DNA of 64,000 nt from Aureimonas glaciei. GTDB lineage: Bacteria > Pseudomonadota > Alphaproteobacteria > Rhizobiales > Rhizobiaceae. The notes beneath the pieces are model-generated. The model had not been told where the DNA came from. It saw only the letters and a program-made list of their open reading frames with translations, and did no database searches. The stretch spans positions 124,001-188,000 of the forward strand of contig NZ_BMJJ01000003.1 of the NCBI RefSeq assembly GCF_014643375.1, written 5' to 3'. Made by a program: the position numbers and the translations under genes. Shown piece by piece: positions 54,146 to 64,000 of the stretch. Every line of letters starts with the position of its first letter. Position 1 is the stretch's first letter.

Positions 54146-55300
54146 TTAGCCCAGCTCCACCACCGCCACCTTGCGGTCGCGAAAACACAGCGCCGCCTTG
54201 CCTTCCAGCAGTTCCAGCGCGCGGTCGCCAAAAATCTGGCGGCGCCAGCCGGACATGGCGGGAATCTCGGCGTTGGCGCCGAAGGCGGCGAGCTGTTCCA
54301 GGTCGTCGCCGGAGGCGATCATCTTGCCGGCGACGCCCTCCTCGTCGACGACGATCTTCAGGAGAACCTTCAGGAACTCCACTGCCGCGGCGGTGCCTTC
54401 GGGGAGGTTCGGGAGCTTCGGCAGCGCTGGCAGCTCGCTCTTGGGGATCGCCATGGCGCGCTCGATGGCGGCGAGGATCTCCTTGCCGTTGTGCGAGCGC
54501 TCGAAACCCTTGGGGATCGTGCGCAGGCGCGACAGGGTCTGCTCGTCTCGCGGCTGCTGCTGCGCGATCTCGTAGATCGTGTCGTCCTTCATGATCCGGC
54601 CGCGGGGCTGGTCGCGGGTGCGCGCCTCGCGCTCGCGCCAGGCGGCGACCTCTTTCAGGATGGCGAGCTCGATCGGCTTGCGCACCCGGAGCTTCAGCCG
54701 CTTCCACACGTCGTCGGGGTGGACGTCGTAGGTCTCGGGATTGGCGAGCACGGCCATCTCGTCGTCCAGCCAGTCGTCGCGCCCCTCGGCGGCGATGCGC
54801 GCCTTCAGCACCTTGTAGACGTCGCGCAGGAAGGTGACGTCGGCCAGCGCATAGACCAGCTGCTGTTCCGACAGCGGCCGGCGGCGCCAGTCGGTGAAGC
54901 GCGAGGTCTTGTCGATCCGGCCCTCCGTCGTCTTGGCGACGAGCTGGTCGTAGGCGATCGATTCGCCGAAGCCGCAGACCATGGCGGCGATCTGGGTGTC
55001 GAACATCGGCGCCGGCAGCATGCCGCCGAGCTTGTAGACGATTTCCAGATCCTGCCGCGCGGCATGGAAGACCTTGATGACGTTCTCGTCGGCCATCAGC
55101 GCGAAGAAGGGGGCGAGATCGATGCCGGGGGCCAGCGGATCGACGATCACCGCGAGATCGTCCGAGGCCATCTGGATGAGGCAGAGCTCCGGCCAGAAGG
55201 TCGTCTCCCGGATGAACTCGGTGTCGACGGTGACGAAGGGCGCCTTGGCGAAGACGCGGCAGGCCTCAGCGAGGCCGTCGGTGGTGGTGATAGGCTCCAT
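54146..55300 (-). CDS. rnd: ribonuclease D
   Basis: A 384-residue 3'-5' exoribonuclease for tRNA maturation. The DEDD site is seen in VTVDTEFIRE (Asp, Glu), KVFHAARQDLEIVYKLGG (Asp) and the YALADVTFLRDVY end motif (Tyr, Asp). One HRDC domain follows (LAILKEVAAWREREARTRDQ) and a second, weaker helical region closes the protein. ATG 55300 is chosen because homologues start at this MEPIT-type segment; 30 codons upstream are open but unsupported. Confidence 0.94.
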   Translation of the reverse strand: MEPITTTDGLAEACRVFAKAPFVTVDTEFIRETTFWPELCLIQMASDDLAVIVDPLAPGIDLAPFFALMADENVIKVFHAARQDLEIVYKLGGMLPAPMFDTQIAAMVCGFGESIAYDQLVAKTTEGRIDKTSRFTDWRRRPLSEQQLVYALADVTFLRDVYKVLKARIAAEGRDDWLDDEMAVLANPETYDVHPDDVWKRLKLRVRKPIELAILKEVAAWREREARTRDQPRGRIMKDDTIYEIAQQQPRDEQTLSRLRTIPKGFERSHNGKEILAAIERAMAIPKSELPALPKLPNLPEGTAAAVEFLKVLLKIVVDEEGVAGKMIASGDDLEQLAAFGANAEIPAMSGWRRQIFGDRALELLEGKAALCFRDRKVAVVELG

Positions 55301-55509
55301 GATCTTTTCATAGCCGATGTCGCGGCACCTGCGAACCCCGCCTGACGGCCATTCCGCAATGCGAAGATCGGGGCGATGAAAGGGGCGCAAATCTTGACAG
55401 CGCGGGGGTCCCGTGCGCTTTTCCGCCGATATCGAACCGGCCGCCTCGGCGCACCGGATCAGAGCGCCTGCCCGCCATGCGCAGGGACGAAAAGCCAGGA
55501 AGAACCGCC

Positions 55510-57315
55510 ATGCACCGCTACCGCAGCCACACCTGCGCCGCCCTCCGCGACACGAACGTCGGCGAGACGGTCCGGCTTTCCGGCTGGGCCCACCGCGTCC
55601 GCGACCATGGCGGCCTGCTCTTTATCGATCTGCGCGACCATTACGGCCTGACGCAAATCGTCGTCGATCCCGATTCGCCCGCCTTCAAGACGGCCGAGAC
55701 GATTCGCTCGGAATGGGTGGTGAAGATCACCGGCACGGTGAAGGCGCGCAGCCCCGAGACGGTGAACCCGAAACTGCCGACCGGCGCGGTCGAGCTCTTC
55801 GCCGAGGACATCGAGATCCTGTCGGCGTCGAAGGAACTGCCGCTGCCGGTGTTCGGCGAGCTCGACTATCCCGAGGACGTGCGTCTCACCTACCGCTTCC
55901 TCGACCTGCGTCGCGAGACCCTGCACCGCAACATCATGCGCCGCACCCAGATCATCGCGGCGATGCGCCGGCGGATGACGGAATCCGCCTTCACCGAGTT
56001 CTCGACGCCGATCCTGACCGCCTCCTCGCCGGAAGGCGCGCGCGACTTCCTGGTGCCCTCCCGCATCCACCAGGGCAAGTTCTACGCCCTGCCGCAGGCG
56101 CCGCAGCAGTACAAGCAGCTGATCATGATGTCCGGCTTCGACCGCTACTTCCAGATCGCGCCCTGCTTCCGCGACGAGGATCCGCGCGCCGACCGCCTTC
56201 CGGGCGAGTTCTACCAGCTCGACGTCGAGATGAGCTTCGTCGAGCAGGAGGACATCTTTCAGACCATGGAACCGGTGATCCGCGGCGTGTTCGAGGATTT
56301 CGCCGACGGCAAGCCGGTCAGCCAGACGTTCGAGCGCATCCCGCACGCGGAAGCCATGCGCAAATACGGCTCCGACAAGCCGGACCTGCGCAACCCGATC
56401 GAGATGTCTGCCGTCACCGACGCCTTCGCCGGCTCGGGCTTCAAGGTGTTTGCCGGCATGATCGCCGCCGATCCCGAGGTCGAGGTCTGGGCGATCCCGG
56501 CCAAGCGCAAGGACGGCCAGGACGCGATCGGCCGCGCCTTCTGCGACCGGATGAATTCCTGGGCGCAGGGCCAGGGCCAGCCCGGCCTCGGCTACATCTT
56601 CTGGCGCGAGGAGGAGGGTGCCGTCGCCGGCGCCGGTCCGCTCGCCAAGAACATCGGCCCCGAGCGCACGGAAGGCTTGCGCGAAAAGCTCGGCCTCGGC
56701 ACGGGCGACGCCTGCTTCTTCGTGGCCGGCAAGCCGAAGACCTTCGTCTCCTTCGCGGGTGCGGCGCGCACGCAGGTCGGTGAGGAGCTCGATCTCGTCG
56801 ACCGCGACCAGTTCAAGCTCGCCTGGATCATCGACTTTCCCTTCTACGAATGGGACGAGGAGCTGAAGAAGGTCGATTTCGCGCACAACCCCTTCTCGAT
56901 GCCGCAGGGCGGGATGGAGGCGCTGCAGACGCAGGATCCGCTGTCGCTGAAGGCTTTCCAGTACGACATCGTCTGCAACGGCTTCGAGATCGCGTCGGGC
57001 GGCATCCGCAACCAGCAGCCGGAGACCATGGTCAAGGCCTTCGAGATCGCCGGCTACTCGCGCGAAGAGGTCGAGCAGCGTTTCGGCGGCCTCTACCGCG
57101 CCTTCCAGTACGGCGCGCCGCCGCATGGCGGCATGGCGGCCGGTGTCGACCGCATCGTCATGCTGCTCTGCGGCGTCAAGAACCTGCGCGAGATCACCAT
57201 GTTCCCGATGAATCAGCAGGCCTACGACCTGCTGATGGCCGCGCCGAACGAGGCCTCGCCGGTGCAGCTGAAGGAACTCGGCATCCGTGTGGCCGCGGCG
57301 GCGAAGATCACCTAG
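55510..57315 (+). CDS. aspS: aspartate-tRNA ligase
   Basis: A 601-residue class II tRNA synthetase. The N-terminal OB-fold anticodon domain opens [18 protein letters not shown]. Motif 2 is [20 protein letters not shown] and motif 3 [16 protein letters not shown]. The GAD insertion of the bacterial type is present (about 300-420). ATG 55510 has GGAAG upstream. In organisms without AsnRS such enzymes may also load tRNA-Asn; this cannot be read here. Confidence 0.96.
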   Translation: MHRYRSHTCAALRDTNVGETVRLSGWAHRVRDHGGLLFIDLRDHYGLTQIVVDPDSPAFKTAETIRSEWVVKITGTVKARSPETVNPKLPTGAVELFAEDIEILSASKELPLPVFGELDYPEDVRLTYRFLDLRRETLHRNIMRRTQIIAAMRRRMTESAFTEFSTPILTASSPEGARDFLVPSRIHQGKFYALPQAPQQYKQLIMMSGFDRYFQIAPCFRDEDPRADRLPGEFYQLDVEMSFVEQEDIFQTMEPVIRGVFEDFADGKPVSQTFERIPHAEAMRKYGSDKPDLRNPIEMSAVTDAFAGSGFKVFAGMIAADPEVEVWAIPAKRKDGQDAIGRAFCDRMNSWAQGQGQPGLGYIFWREEEGAVAGAGPLAKNIGPERTEGLREKLGLGTGDACFFVAGKPKTFVSFAGAARTQVGEELDLVDRDQFKLAWIIDFPFYEWDEELKKVDFAHNPFSMPQGGMEALQTQDPLSLKAFQYDIVCNGFEIASGGIRNQQPETMVKAFEIAGYSREEVEQRFGGLYRAFQYGAPPHGGMAAGVDRIVMLLCGVKNLREITMFPMNQQAYDLLMAAPNEASPVQLKELGIRVAAAAKIT

Positions 57316-57456
57316 GGATGGCATCGCGACAGCAGGGCGGCGTTATTCTCCACCTGCCTCACAGTAAGTTAACCCGCATAAGAGATTTGTTGCTAAGGGT
57401 GAGCCACTAGACAACTTGCGCAGCAGCGCTTGCATCATGAGACGGACGGGGACGGG

Positions 57457-58974
57457 ATGAACCAGGGACACACCATGGAAAGCCTCACCCCGTCCCCTTT
57501 GCCCACGGAAGAGCCCGCCTTCGATTTCGACATGGCGCCGGTGCCGCTGTGGTTGGAAGATTTTTCCGGGATCAAGGCGAAGTTCGATGCCTGGCGCGCG
57601 GCGGGCGTCACCGATCTCCAGGCCTTTCTGGCCGAGGATCGCGGGCGGGTGCGTGAATGCACCGCGCTGATCCGCGTCCTCGGTGTCAACAAGCGGACGT
57701 TGACGCTGTTCGAGGCGGCGGACCTGCCGGATCTCATCGCCAATCTCGGCACGGTGTTCAGCGACGAGATGCTGGACAGCCATGTCGATGAACTGGTCCA
57801 GCTCTGGAACGGGTCGCCGGAATTCACCAGCCAGGCGGTGAACCACACGCTGACCGGGCGCCGGCTGGACATCCAGCTGAAGGCCCAGATGCTGCCGGGC
57901 CACGAGCGCGACTGGACGCGCATCCTCATCGCCACCGAGGACGTGACCGCGCGCGAGGACGCACGGCGCCGCGCCCATCTCAGCGAAAGCTATGCGCGGG
58001 GCCTCTTCGAGCACTCGCCGGTCTCGCTCTGGGTCGAGGATTTTTCCGCCGTCAAGAATCTCATCGACGGCGTGCGCGACCGCGGCGTCGACGATTTCCG
58101 CACCTTCCTCGACGTCCATCCGGAATTCGTCACGCGCTGCATGACCGAGATCCGCGTCATCGACGTCAACCGGCATACGCTCGACCTCTTCCGCGCTGCC
58201 GACAAGGCGACGCTGCTGCGCCGGCTCGGCGAGGTGTTCCGCGATGCCATGCAACAGCATTTCAAGGAACAGCTGATCGACCTGTGGAACGGCAAGCTGT
58301 TCCAGCAGCGCGAGGTGGTGAACTACTCGCTCGACGGCGACACGCTGCATGTCCACATGCAGTTCTCGGTTCTGCCCGGGCGCGAGCGCGACTGGACGCT
58401 GGTGCAGGTCGCGCTGACCGACATCACCGCGCGCAAGAAGGCCGAGGCCTATCTGGAATATCTCGGCAAGCACGAGGTGCTGACGAAGCTCTACAACCGC
58501 TCCTTCTACGCCGACGAGCTGAACCGGCTGGAACGCATGGGCCCCTATCCCGTCAGCGTCATCATCGCCGACATGAACGGCCTGAAGCCGATCAACGACG
58601 AGCTCGGCCATGCCGCCGGCGACGCCATGCTGCGGCGGGCCGGCGAGGTGCTGAGCGGTGCGGTGTCGAAGCCGCACCACGCCGCGCGGATCGGCGGCGA
58701 CGAGTTCTGCGTGCTGATGCCGGCGACCTCGGACGAGGAGGCCAAGGCGATGGTCGAGAGCATCGAGAAGCTGGTCGAGATCAACAACCAGTTCTACGCG
58801 GGCAACGCCCTCAGCTTCTCCATCGGCCGCGCCACCGGCGTCAGCGGCGAAAGGCTGGAGGAAGTGGTCAAGCGCGCCGACGCGGCCATGTACGAGAAGA
58901 AGAAGGAATACTACTCCGCCGAGTCGGTCGATCGCCGCCGGCGCGAGGCGACATCTCCCGCCATCACGCCGTGA
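57457..58974 (+). CDS. GGDEF diguanylate cyclase with two duplicated PAS-like domains
   Basis: About 505 residues. Two homologous sensory repeats occur at about residues 20-170 and 180-325 (FDMAPVPLWLEDFSGIKAKF against FEHSPVSLWVEDFSAVKNLI), each ending in a conserved DWT segment. A GGDEF domain follows (about 345-495) with intact GGDEF (RIGGDEFCVLM). The RxxD inhibitory site is absent (KPHH at that position). ATG 57457 is chosen; ATG 57475 is also possible. No transmembrane helix, so it senses a cytoplasmic signal. Confidence 0.87.
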   Translation: MNQGHTMESLTPSPLPTEEPAFDFDMAPVPLWLEDFSGIKAKFDAWRAAGVTDLQAFLAEDRGRVRECTALIRVLGVNKRTLTLFEAADLPDLIANLGTVFSDEMLDSHVDELVQLWNGSPEFTSQAVNHTLTGRRLDIQLKAQMLPGHERDWTRILIATEDVTAREDARRRAHLSESYARGLFEHSPVSLWVEDFSAVKNLIDGVRDRGVDDFRTFLDVHPEFVTRCMTEIRVIDVNRHTLDLFRAADKATLLRRLGEVFRDAMQQHFKEQLIDLWNGKLFQQREVVNYSLDGDTLHVHMQFSVLPGRERDWTLVQVALTDITARKKAEAYLEYLGKHEVLTKLYNRSFYADELNRLERMGPYPVSVIIADMNGLKPINDELGHAAGDAMLRRAGEVLSGAVSKPHHAARIGGDEFCVLMPATSDEEAKAMVESIEKLVEINNQFYAGNALSFSIGRATGVSGERLEEVVKRADAAMYEKKKEYYSAESVDRRRREATSPAITP

Positions 58975-59300
58975 CTGCAACCGCCGCGTGAGCGCGGGCA
59001 GGCCGCCCCCGGAGGGCAGCCTGCCCGTCTCCTTTTCACCTGCGAAGAGGAGAGCCGGCATGCCGAGGCCCCGATGGGGAAGTTCGGGCGTGTCGCCGCC
59101 GATACCGAGCCACGCGACGGACAAAGCCCGTTCGGCTGCACAGGGACGTGAGGGGGACGACCTCGTCGCCTGAAAAGGATGATGATCGCCGGTGGTGGAC
59201 TGCGGAAACGCCAAGCGGCGCGCCCCGGCGTCTCAAATTTCAGTTGTAGGGATTGAGTGTCATGTTACCATAGGTTGTTTTTCAACCTGTGGAGGAAGAC
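58975..59300. other. promoter and leader region of the cysteine-tailed cupin
   Basis: GC content drops after 59230. A hairpin (CATAGGTTG / CAACCTGTG, 59269-59291, loop TTTTT) ends just before the GGAGG ribosome site at 59291-59295 and could control translation. No gene is seen. Confidence 0.45.
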
Positions 59301-59726
59301 ATGGCCTTTAACCCAAACCAGTCCACTCTGGCCGCTTGCCTGGAGAATATCCGGTCCATCCAGAAGGCCGGCGGCATCGAACCCGGCCGCATCATGACGT
59401 CCAAATCCAAGTCGGTGCGGTCCGTCGCCGATCGCCTCGCGGTCAAGAACATCCCGGACGGCTTCACCAAGGAGATGCTGCCGCTCTACTTCGACGGGCC
59501 GACGACGCTCTACATCTCGTCGGGCGCGCCGCACGCGGTCGTTCCCAGCCACAGCCATGACGAGGGCCCGGGCATCCGGATCATGATCTCGGGATCCATC
59601 CACTACAAGGACATGGAGCTGACGGCGGGCGACTGGATGTATGTGCCGGCCGGCGAGAAGTACGAGTTCACCGTCGGCGCGCGCGGGGCGACGATGTGCT
59701 ACTGCTATGCCTGCTGCTGCGCCTGA
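59301..59726 (+). CDS. small cupin-fold protein with cysteine-rich C-terminus
   Basis: A 141-residue protein. Residues 70-125 look like a single cupin barrel (VVPSHSHDEG with the first His pair and Glu-like region; GDWMYVPAGEKYEF as the second motif). The last nine residues are Cys-Tyr-Cys-Tyr-Ala-Cys-Cys-Cys-Ala, that is, five Cys at the very end, which ordinary cupins lack. GGAGGAAGAC precedes ATG 59301, and a possible hairpin lies in its leader. The gene stands alone. The tail could bind metal, bind a cofactor, or be a substrate of modification; nothing more can be read. Confidence 0.7.
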   Translation: MAFNPNQSTLAACLENIRSIQKAGGIEPGRIMTSKSKSVRSVADRLAVKNIPDGFTKEMLPLYFDGPTTLYISSGAPHAVVPSHSHDEGPGIRIMISGSIHYKDMELTAGDWMYVPAGEKYEFTVGARGATMCYCYACCCA

Positions 59727-59865
59727 TCGGAAGGCGATGGCACGGCTCGAAACCCCAGCGTTGCATGCCTCCCGACGCCCGGCGCGAGAACCGGCTCGCG
59801 ATCGCTGGGGCTGACGACGCGGGCGACCGCCGCCGCCGGAGATCGGCGGCGACGGTCGATGGAGA

Positions 59866-61047
59866 CTACTGCTCGTTGGCGGTGACTTCGAGCTGCAGGA
59901 CCTGCGGCAGCGTCTGCGGCGCGCCCATGGCGGCGCCGATGATCTGCGTGGCGGCAACCGGCGCGTCCGGATCGACCGAGATCGTCAGCGACTGCGGATC
60001 CTTCAGGAAGGTCGATACAGCCGTCGTCACCGTGCCCTGGAAGTCCGGGTTCTGCAGCATGGCCAGCATCGGCGGCAGCGTGCCGATGAGCTGGTCGATC
60101 AGCTGCTCACGGGTCTGGCCGTTCTTCTTGGCGTAATAGTCGAGCAGCTTGTTGGTGAGCGAGGAGTCGGTGAAGCCGATTTCCAGCGAGGCGAGGCTGA
60201 GCTGCGAGACGAGGCCGATGATAGCCATGCCGGAATTCGACGCCCCCGCGGGATCGGCCGCCATCTGCGCCTGGATCTGCTGCAGTGACTGCACGAAGGA
60301 CGGGGTGTAGCCGTTGATCTGGTAGCTGAACGAGAAATCGCCGGCGTCCTTCACCGACAGGTCGAAGGGCGAGAGGCTGAGTTCGCCCTTCTTCGGATCC
60401 CAGTTCATCTCGACCGAGCCGTTGCCGGCGATCTGGGGATAGCCGACGTCCTGCATCGCCTTGGTGGTCTCGTCCGCCGGCATGGCGGCGAAATCGAGGG
60501 TGAAGTCGCCGAGGTTGAAGCTGGACGTGATGGTGCCGCTGCCGCTCTCGACCGCATTGGTCCACTGGGTGCCGCTGAGGCTGAACAGCTGCTTGCCCTG
60601 GTCGCTGATGGCGACGGAGTCGACGCTGGCTTCGTCGAAGAAGATCGGCGTCCCGCCCGGCAGCGTGGATTCGCCCTCGGAACCGGCGAGCTGCAGGCCG
60701 CTGATCGCCATGCCGCTGACGGTCGCCTCCTTGCCGTCCTCGATCTTCTTGAAATCCTCGAACGGGATCGCCTCGACCTGCCAGCCCGCCGCCGTCGAAC
60801 CCGTGACGTTCTGGAACGTGACGTCGCCGACCGCGCCGGCCTCCGGGCCGGCGCCGAGGGTGACGCCCTTCAGGATGACGTTGTCGCCGTCCGATTCGGC
60901 GGCGGTAAAGTTGATCGGCATGTCGCTCTCGGCCGACAGCTGCTTCAGCCGGTCGCCGAAGGCCTGGGCGTCGGCGGCCAGGGCAGACGTGCTGCCCAGA
61001 AGCAGGAAGGCGATGCCGGCGAGGGCGTGGCTGGACGGATGTGTCAT
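59866..61047 (-). CDS. conserved secreted protein of unknown function
   Basis: A 393-residue exported protein. Residues 1-24 are a signal peptide (AGIAFLLLGSTSALA). The mature part is beta-rich with repeated AISGLQL and ISVDPDAP-type strands, and resembles the conserved periplasmic DUF-type proteins found in Hyphomicrobiales. No cysteine in the mature part. ATG 61047 has GAGGAC upstream. Function unknown. Confidence 0.7.
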   Translation of the reverse strand: MTHPSSHALAGIAFLLLGSTSALAADAQAFGDRLKQLSAESDMPINFTAAESDGDNVILKGVTLGAGPEAGAVGDVTFQNVTGSTAAGWQVEAIPFEDFKKIEDGKEATVSGMAISGLQLAGSEGESTLPGGTPIFFDEASVDSVAISDQGKQLFSLSGTQWTNAVESGSGTITSSFNLGDFTLDFAAMPADETTKAMQDVGYPQIAGNGSVEMNWDPKKGELSLSPFDLSVKDAGDFSFSYQINGYTPSFVQSLQQIQAQMAADPAGASNSGMAIIGLVSQLSLASLEIGFTDSSLTNKLLDYYAKKNGQTREQLIDQLIGTLPPMLAMLQNPDFQGTVTTAVSTFLKDPQSLTISVDPDAPVAATQIIGAAMGAPQTLPQVLQLEVTANEQ

Positions 61048-61340
61048 GAAATGTCCTCTCACGGAACGATGGGCGGAACGGCGGCGGAGCAGTCTCTCGG
61101 CAAAGGGGTGCGACGCAGATGGGTTGGAAGTCCGCCAGGGCAAGGGCCTGGCGCAAACTTCACCGTCCCGGCGAGGGCCCGAATGCCCGGTTTGAGAGGG
61201 CTTGCCTGCGGCTGACCCGCCGGGTCAAGAGGGAGTTCGCGACAAGCTTTACGGCGCCAGCATGTCCGCGGTGAAAAATGCCTTGGGAAAAGCCGTGTTC
61301 CGTTCTTGTTCTTGCCCGCCGCCTGCTCTAAACGCGAGGC

Positions 61341-63587
61341 ATGGGCAAGGCAGCGGATCCGCCACCAGGCGGCGGCGATATCGAACCGGTCGACCTGAAG
61401 GACGCGCTCGAGGAGCGCTACCTCGCCTATGCGCTGTCGACGATCATGGGCCGTGCGCTGCCGGACGTGCGCGACGGCCTGAAGCCGGTGCATCGGCGCA
61501 TCGTCCACGCCATGCGCGTGCTGCGCCTCGATCCCGGCCAGGGCTACAAGAAGTCGGCGCGCATCGTCGGCGACGTCATGGGCAAGTTCCACCCGCATGG
61601 CGACGCCTCGATCTACGACGCGCTGGTGCGTCTCAGCCAGGATTTCGCGATCCGCTATCCGCTGATCGACGGCCAGGGCAATTTCGGCAATATCGACGGC
61701 GATAGTGCCGCGGCCATGCGCTACACCGAGGCGCGGATGACCGACGTCGCGATGCTGCTCCTGCGCGGCATCGACGAGAACGCCGTCGACTTCCGCCCGA
61801 CCTACAACGAGGAGGACCAGGAGCCGATCGTGCTTCCCGGCGCCTTCCCGAACCTCCTCGCCAACGGTGCCTCGGGCATCGCCGTCGGCATGGCCACGGC
61901 CATTCCGCCGCACAATGCCGCTGAGCTCTGCGAAGCGGCGCTGATGCTGATCGACGACCCCGAGACCGGTCTCGACAAGCTTCTGAAGGCCGTCCAGGGC
62001 CCGGATTTCCCGACCGGGGGCATCGTCGTCGACACCCAGGAGCAGATCCGCGAAGCCTATGCCACCGGGCGCGGCTCGTTCCGGGTGCGGGCGCGCTGGG
62101 AGCGGGAGGAGCAGGGGAGGGGCGGCTACGTCGTCGTCGTCACCGAGATCCCCTACCAGGTGCAGAAATCGCGGCTGATCGAGAAGATCGCCGATCTCCT
62201 GATGGCCAAGCGCCTGCCGCTGCTCGCCGACGTGCGCGACGAGTCGGCCGAGGACGTGCGCGTGGTGTTCGAGCCGAAGAGCCGCACGGTCGATCCCGCT
62301 CTGATGATGGAATCGCTGTTCCGCCTCACCGATCTCGAGGCGCGCATTCCGCTCAACATGAACGTCCTGTCGCAGGGCAAGATTCCGCGGGTGATGAACC
62401 TCAAGGAAGTGCTGCAGGAATGGCTGGCGCACCAGCGCGAGGTGCTCGTGCGCCGCGCGCGTTTCCGGCTCGACCAGATCGAGCGGCGGCTGGAGATCCT
62501 CTCCGGCTACCTCATCGCCTTCCTCAACCTCGATGAGGTGATCCGCATCATCCGCAGCGAGGACGAGCCGAAGCCCGTCCTGATCGCGGCCTTCGCGCTG
62601 ACCGACGTGCAGGCCGAGGCGATCCTCAACATGCGCCTGCGCTCGCTGCGCAAACTCGAGGAATTCGAGCTGAAGCGTGAATACGACACGCTGGCCGAGG
62701 AGAAGGCCGAGAAGGAGGCGCTGCTCGGCTCGGGCGAACTGCAGTGGTCGGCGATCTCGGCGGAAGTGCGCGCCGTCGGCAAGACCTTCTCCAAGAAGAC
62801 CAAGCTCGGCAAGCGGCGCACCGATTTCGCCGATGCGCCGAACCACAATCTCGACGACCTCAACGTCGCCTTCATCGAGCGCGAGCCGATCACCGTCGTC
62901 CTGTCGCAGAAGGGATTCCTGCGCTCGCTCAGGGGACACGTCGCCGATCTCTCGACACTCGCCTTCAAGGAAGGCGACTCGCTGAAGCTCGGTTTTCCCG
63001 CGCAGACGACGGACAAGCTGGTGTTTCTCTCGACCGACGGCCGCGCCTATACGCTGGGCGCCGATAAGCTGGCCGGCGGGCGCGGGCAGGGGGAGCCGAT
63101 CCGTCTCGCCTTCGAGCTGGAGGACGCCGCCGATATCGTCCTCGGCTTCGTCGCCGTGCCGACGCGCCAGCGCCTGCTCGCCTCCTCGGACGGCAACGGC
63201 TTCCGCATCACCGAGGCCGAGATGCTGTCCTCGACGCGCAAGGGCAAACAGCTCCTGAACCTCTCCGGCACGACGCGGCTGCGCCTTGCCGCCGTGGTCG
63301 AGGGCGACACCGTCGCGGTCGTCGGCGAGAACCGCAAGATGGTCGTCTTCCCGCTGATCCAGGTGCCGGAGATGACCCGCGGCAAGGGCGTGCGCCTGCA
63401 GCGCTACAAGGATGGCGGCCTCTCCGACCTCAAGATCTTTTCGATCGACGGCGGCCTCACCTGGCAGGGCGCCGGCGGGCGCTCGTTCCACCGCTCGGCG
63501 GAAGAGCTGTTCGAGTGGCGCACCGATCGAGGCCTCGCCGGCCGGCTGGTGCCGAACGGCTTCCCGAAGTCGAACAAGTTCGGCTGA
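61341..63587 (+). CDS. parC: DNA topoisomerase IV subunit A
   Basis: A 748-residue type II topoisomerase subunit. It opens with [20 protein letters not shown] and [17 protein letters not shown]. The quinolone-resistance region [19 protein letters not shown] is wild-type-like, and the active-site Tyr lies in [11 protein letters not shown]. The C-terminal beta-propeller is reduced, and lacks the GyrA box QRRGGKG, which supports ParC over GyrA. The gene stands alone. Confidence 0.94.
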   Translation: MGKAADPPPGGGDIEPVDLKDALEERYLAYALSTIMGRALPDVRDGLKPVHRRIVHAMRVLRLDPGQGYKKSARIVGDVMGKFHPHGDASIYDALVRLSQDFAIRYPLIDGQGNFGNIDGDSAAAMRYTEARMTDVAMLLLRGIDENAVDFRPTYNEEDQEPIVLPGAFPNLLANGASGIAVGMATAIPPHNAAELCEAALMLIDDPETGLDKLLKAVQGPDFPTGGIVVDTQEQIREAYATGRGSFRVRARWEREEQGRGGYVVVVTEIPYQVQKSRLIEKIADLLMAKRLPLLADVRDESAEDVRVVFEPKSRTVDPALMMESLFRLTDLEARIPLNMNVLSQGKIPRVMNLKEVLQEWLAHQREVLVRRARFRLDQIERRLEILSGYLIAFLNLDEVIRIIRSEDEPKPVLIAAFALTDVQAEAILNMRLRSLRKLEEFELKREYDTLAEEKAEKEALLGSGELQWSAISAEVRAVGKTFSKKTKLGKRRTDFADAPNHNLDDLNVAFIEREPITVVLSQKGFLRSLRGHVADLSTLAFKEGDSLKLGFPAQTTDKLVFLSTDGRAYTLGADKLAGGRGQGEPIRLAFELEDAADIVLGFVAVPTRQRLLASSDGNGFRITEAEMLSSTRKGKQLLNLSGTTRLRLAAVVEGDTVAVVGENRKMVVFPLIQVPEMTRGKGVRLQRYKDGGLSDLKIFSIDGGLTWQGAGGRSFHRSAEELFEWRTDRGLAGRLVPNGFPKSNKFG

Positions 63588-64000
63588 GCCCGTCCGGAGG
63601 GGTGCGGCAGTCTCCGATCGGGTCAGGCATCTGGTCTCGGAAGCGACGATATGTTCCGCCAGCTCTCGACCCGATGTCGCGGCAGCGCGTCGCAGCATGC
63701 TGACCCGAGCGCGGACGCCGCCAACCGTTGAGCGCGCTGCCACTCCATCAGGCCCTCTCGCCTCGGCCCAGTCCGGCCTCCTGCACGTGGAGCAAGAGGC
63801 GGGAGTTGCCCTGTTACGCCTCCGGGGCACGCCAGGAAGCCGTCGACCAAGTGCCGATCGGCGAATTTCCGTTGGCCCCCGACGTTTTCTGCGTCAGCGC
63901 AATCCCCAAATCGCGTGTCTCGACCCATCAATCCAGCTTCGCGCCAGCATTTGGTTGGACAACTGCACACAAGTAGTGGCCGCAAAGGGGTAATTCATGT
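63588..64000. other. right-hand end, no gene recognised
   Basis: The reading frames here show no family features or ribosome sites. The last bases become AT-richer, and an ATG at 63997 could open the next gene outside the window. Confidence 0.4.

Noticed and set aside
63588-64000. tRNA or partial gene at the right edge
   Set aside because: No cloverleaf-compatible stems or recognisable protein motif seen.

Overview
The window is a 64 kb piece of a high-GC chromosome from an alphaproteobacterium, most likely of the order Hyphomicrobiales (Rhizobiales). This is inferred from the gene order purN-purM / AI-2E permease-hdaA-ppk-ppx / rnd / aspS, from the uvrC-pgsA-moaD-moaE operon, from the Omp25/31-type porin, and from the many short palindromic intergenic repeats typical of rhizobia. 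No species is claimed. Nearly all long ORFs opposite real genes are GC-driven shadows and are left out. I see no tRNA, rRNA, CRISPR array, IS element or prophage.

Region by region. 1-1432: amn, cut by the left edge. 1642-5827: an alpha/beta hydrolase, divergent from a compact three-gene RiPP locus. That locus holds a 99-residue precursor with a Phe-Ser-Thr triplet array, an FxsB-like radical SAM/SPASM enzyme and a stand-alone HExxH-type peptide-modification enzyme. It is the most interesting system in the window. 6103-12721: a lipoprotein sorbosone/glucose dehydrogenase with a DUF2231 membrane partner, a GST, a repeat-rich spacer, a haem-binding-motif adenylate cyclase, a DUF2147 protein and a Sel1-like protein. 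12771-15928: an aminotransferase, a gamma-carbonic anhydrase and a DUF1989-YqcI/YcgG pair. 16637-22122: a SbcD/YhaO-SbcC/YhaN-like pair and a HhH protein. 22598-25189: an ABC-F ATPase and a VapBC toxin-antitoxin pair with a clear promoter/operator. 25290-28372: RidA and a divergent TetR regulator sharing an iteron-like operator, DinB, a GST and ndk with a strong terminator. 28673-33038: a ParA-like protein with a broken P-loop, then moaE, moaD, pgsA and uvrC.

33499-38589: an outer-membrane protein, three 242-bp tandem repeats, a GST, a secreted hypothetical protein, rlmJ and an Old Yellow Enzyme with terminator. 38643-41100: a visibly AT-richer island with a DUF262 protein and a HEPN protein whose N-terminus looks frameshifted; this is a candidate defence or toxin module. 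41448-49485: a molybdopterin oxidoreductase, a diguanylate cyclase, purN-purM, an AI-2E family permease and hdaA. 49489-53888: ppk1 with a histone-like N-terminal extension, ppx, and a small membrane protein. 54146-63587: rnd, aspS, a double-PAS GGDEF protein, a small cupin with a cysteine-rich tail, a secreted hypothetical protein and parC.

Functionally most of the window is housekeeping: DNA repair and topology, purine and molybdopterin biosynthesis, polyphosphate turnover, and cyclic nucleotide signalling. It is interrupted by four small accessory modules: the RiPP locus, VapBC, DUF262-HEPN, and perhaps the cysteine-tailed cupin. All calls come from reading the sequence; no database search was run.
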